In this document: in pieces, positions 6,559 to 8,336 of the stretch
Numbering within the stretch: the stretch's first letter is position 1
How the letters are laid out: every line of letters begins with the position of its first letter
Assembly (NCBI GenBank): GCA_004296785.1
Contig: SCVU01000482.1
Coordinates: 1 to 8,336 of the forward strand
Length of the DNA stretch: 8,336 nt
Direction: 5' to 3'
From: Planctomycetota bacterium
GTDB taxonomy: Bacteria; Planctomycetota; UBA1135; GCA-002686595
Made by a program: the position numbers and the translations under genes
Notes under the pieces: model-generated
Told to the model about the DNA's origin: nothing
Seen by the model: the letters and a program-made list of their open reading frames with translations, nothing else
The model's database searches: none

Positions 6559-7043
6559 GAACCTCAGGCCAGTTGCAGATCTCCCTCCCCTCCGACCGCG
6601 AGATCCTGTTCGTGCGCGAGTTCCGCGCGCCGCGACAGCTCGTGTGGGACTGTCACACGAAGCCGGAGCTGCTGAAGCGCTGGGTCTTCGGCCCCGACGG
6701 CTGGTCGATGCCGCACTGCGAGGTCGACCTGCGCGTCGGAGGTCGCTATCGCTACGTGTGGAAGCACACGCGCGGCACCGAGATGGGGATGGGCGGCGTG
6801 TTCAAGGAGATCGCCGCGCCGTCGCGCCTCGTCGCGACGGAGCTATTCGACGAGGACTGGACCGGCGGCGAGGTGATCGCGACGCACGAGTTCACCGAGA
6901 AGCACGGCATCACGACGCTGAGGCTCGTCGCCGTGTACTCGTCGAAGGAAGCGCGCGACGGCGCGCTGAAGAGCGGGATGACGGACGGGATGGAGATGAG
7001 CTACGCGCGCGTCGACGCGATGGTCGCCGAGGGCAAGACCTAG
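6555..7043 (+). CDS. SRPBCC (AHSA1-like / START-fold) domain protein
   Basis: A 162-residue single-domain protein of the SRPBCC superfamily, AHSA1-like branch. Visible landmarks are Phe-Arg-Ala-Pro-Arg-x-Leu-Val-Trp (23-31), Pro-Glu-Leu-Leu-Lys-Arg-Trp (37-43), Val-Asp-Leu-Arg-Val-Gly-Gly-Arg-Tyr (57-65), a Gly-x-Phe-Lys-Glu-Ile strand (81-86), and a C-terminal helix with Gly-Met-x-x-Gly-Met-x-x-Ser-Tyr (141-150). The fold makes a deep hydrophobic pocket for a small ligand; no enzyme activity can be assigned. The start is the ATG overlapping the regulator's TGA (ATGA), with a purine-rich AAGAAGAAG just upstream as a possible weak ribosome site. Reading upstream from 6405 is not needed and would overlap the regulator. 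Two-gene ArsR-SRPBCC units are common in high-GC bacteria, and this is almost certainly the regulator's target. Confidence 0.92.
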   Translation: MRTSGQLQISLPSDREILFVREFRAPRQLVWDCHTKPELLKRWVFGPDGWSMPHCEVDLRVGGRYRYVWKHTRGTEMGMGGVFKEIAAPSRLVATELFDEDWTGGEVIATHEFTEKHGITTLRLVAVYSSKEARDGALKSGMTDGMEMSYARVDAMVAEGKT

Positions 7044-7061
7044 CTGTGCGCGCCGCGCGAG

Positions 7062-8336
7062 TCAGCTCCGCGCCGCGTGCGCGTCGCGCAGCGGCTGCTT
7101 CGTGATCTTCCCGCTGCCCGTCCGCGGCAGCGCGTCGACGAAGCGGAACTCGCGCGGCACCTTGTAGCCGGCGAGCTCGCGGCGGCAGTGCGCGATGAGC
7201 TCATCCGCGCTCGCGTTGCGACCGTCGCGCAGCGCGACCGCCGCGCACACGCGCTCGCCCCACGTCGCGTCCGGCACTCCGTACACCGCGGCTTCGAGCA
7301 CGGCCGCGTGCGCGTAGAGCACGTGCTCGACCTCGGTCGAGAACACCTTCTCGCCGCCCGTGATGATCATGTCCTTCTTGCGATCGACGATGTTCACGAA
7401 GCCCTCCGCGTCGAGCACCGCGAGATCGCCGGTGCGCAGGAAGCCGCGCTCGTCGAACGCCGCGCGCGTCGCTTCCTCGTCGCGCCAGTAGCCGGGCGTC
7501 ACCGTCGGACCGCGCACGCAGATCTCCCCCACCGAGGTACCGTCGGGCGGGACGGGCGCGCCGTTCTCGCCGCGCACCTCGAGCTCGACGGTGAGGAACG
7601 GCCGACCGGTCTTCGCGCGCCACGCGAGCTGCTCGTCGGGCGGCAGCGCGCGCAGCTTCGGCGAGAGCAGCGACAGCGTGAGGTACGGGCTCGTCTCGGT
7701 CATCCCGTACGTCTGCACGTACTCGCAGCCGAACGCCGCGCTGACCGCGCGCACGACCTCCGGCGCGATCGGCGCGCCGCCGGAGAGGATCGCGCGCATC
7801 GACGAGAGGTCGTGCTCGGCCAGCCGCGGGTGCCGGACCATCAGGTTCAGCATCGCGGGCACGAGGTTCGTGATTGTCACGCGCGATGACGCGATCGCCG
7901 CGAGCGCGAGCTCGGGCTCGAAGCGCGGCACGAGCACGTGGCGCGCGCCGACCTGCGTGAACGCGAACGTCGCCCACGCGTCGGCGAGGTGGAACAGCGG
8001 CGCGAAGTGACCCCACGTGTCGGTGCTCGCGATGCCGAGCTCGGCGATCGCCGCGAGCGCGTGCGTCGTGACGTTGCCGTGCGTCAGCATCACGCCCTTC
8101 GGCCGGCCGGTCGTGCCGCTCGTGTAGTACAGGTGCGCGACGTCGGTCGCGGCGACGCGCGCGGGCTCGAAGCGCGGCTCGGCGGCGTCGCGGAAGTCGG
8201 GATAGAGATGCTCGGCGAGGCTCGGCGAGCGCGCGGCGAAGACCGCGGGCCGCTCGTCGAGCCACAGCACGCCGCGCAGCGCCGCGCGCTCGGCCTGCGC
8301 AAGCGTGCGCGCGACCAAGTCGGCGAAGCCCGCCGC
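7062..8336 (-). CDS. AMP-binding acyl-CoA synthetase, 5' end outside window
   Basis: The C-terminal 424 residues of an ANL-superfamily acyl-CoA ligase; the frame is open to the window edge, and the family is usually 500-560 residues. It activates a carboxylic acid as acyl-AMP and then transfers it to CoA. Motifs, numbered from the edge, are Tyr-Tyr-Thr-Ser-Gly-Thr-Thr-Gly-Arg-Pro-Lys-Gly (70-81, the ATP P-loop), Tyr-Gly-Met-Thr-Glu-Thr (210-215), Arg-Thr-Gly-Asp (301-304, ribose contact) and Asp-Arg-Lys-Lys-Asp (318-322, domain hinge). The C-terminal domain has Gly-Gly-Glu-Lys-Val-Phe, then Lys410 in Pro-Arg-Thr-Gly-Ser-Gly-Lys, the adenylation lysine. All key residues are present, so it is probably active. 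Medium- or long-chain fatty acids are the likely substrates, but chain length cannot be read from the sequence. A TTG at 8318 is in frame but is not the true start. It converges on the SRPBCC gene with an 18-bp gap. Confidence 0.93.
   Translation of the reverse strand, partial: AAGFADLVARTLAQAERAALRGVLWLDERPAVFAARSPSLAEHLYPDFRDAAEPRFEPARVAATDVAHLYYTSGTTGRPKGVMLTHGNVTTHALAAIAELGIASTDTWGHFAPLFHLADAWATFAFTQVGARHVLVPRFEPELALAAIASSRVTITNLVPAMLNLMVRHPRLAEHDLSSMRAILSGGAPIAPEVVRAVSAAFGCEYVQTYGMTETSPYLTLSLLSPKLRALPPDEQLAWRAKTGRPFLTVELEVRGENGAPVPPDGTSVGEICVRGPTVTPGYWRDEEATRAAFDERGFLRTGDLAVLDAEGFVNIVDRKKDMIITGGEKVFSTEVEHVLYAHAAVLEAAVYGVPDATWGERVCAAVALRDGRNASADELIAHCRRELAGYKVPREFRFVDALPRTGSGKITKQPLRDAHAARS

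Noticed and set aside
7044..7061. Possible bidirectional terminator between the convergent SRPBCC and acyl-CoA synthetase genes
   Set aside because: The 18-bp gap and its flanks give only imperfect GCTG/CAGC and GCGC pairings with no T-tract; not supportable.
1..8336. CRISPR arrays, tRNA or rRNA genes, riboswitches, att sites, tandem repeats
   Set aside because: None was recognised on reading both strands. The gaps between genes are all under 180 bp and contain only the short hairpins and the operator listed.

Overview
The window is very GC-rich and strongly biased to G/C at third codon positions. It looks like a chromosomal segment of a high-GC, environmental Gram-negative bacterium. A myxobacterial or other former 'Deltaproteobacteria' lineage is the best guess, from three things: the style of the REP-type transposase tail, a large exported multihaem cytochrome with HEAT repeats, and an ArsR/SRPBCC pair. 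This is inference from gene style only; there is no rRNA or other taxonomic marker.

Layout. (1) 1-354, + strand: the C-terminal end of a REP-associated tyrosine transposase (RayT-like), cut by the window edge. (2) 355-531: a short non-coding gap with two GC-rich inverted repeats. (3) 532-3827, - strand: a two-gene unit. A five-haem cytochrome c with a long HEAT-repeat C-terminus comes first. A MORN-repeat (YwqK-like) lipoprotein follows, and its GTG start lies inside the end of the cytochrome gene. (4) 3828-3961: a 134-bp divergent intergenic region. (5) 3962-6172, + strand: a nitroreductase fused to a SAM-methyltransferase-like domain, then 12 bp later a DUF2459-type membrane-anchored protein. 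(6) 6176-7043, + strand: an ArsR-family regulator and an SRPBCC (AHSA1-like) protein overlapping by ATGA, preceded by a perfect 16-bp palindrome that contains the regulator's start codon. (7) 7062-8336, - strand: the C-terminal three quarters or so of an acyl-CoA synthetase (AMP-binding family), convergent with the SRPBCC gene and running off the right edge.

How the genes may work together. The cytochrome and MORN genes are probably co-expressed and both exported, which suggests an envelope redox or scaffold unit. The ArsR/SRPBCC pair is a self-contained autoregulated module of a common type. The nitroreductase-methyltransferase and DUF2459 genes are close enough to be cotranscribed, but no shared pathway is visible. 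No CRISPR array, tRNA, rRNA, phage or obvious defence system was seen. The most unusual items are the nitroreductase-methyltransferase fusion with its eroded SAM motif, the cytochrome-HEAT fusion, and the operator that overlaps a start codon.
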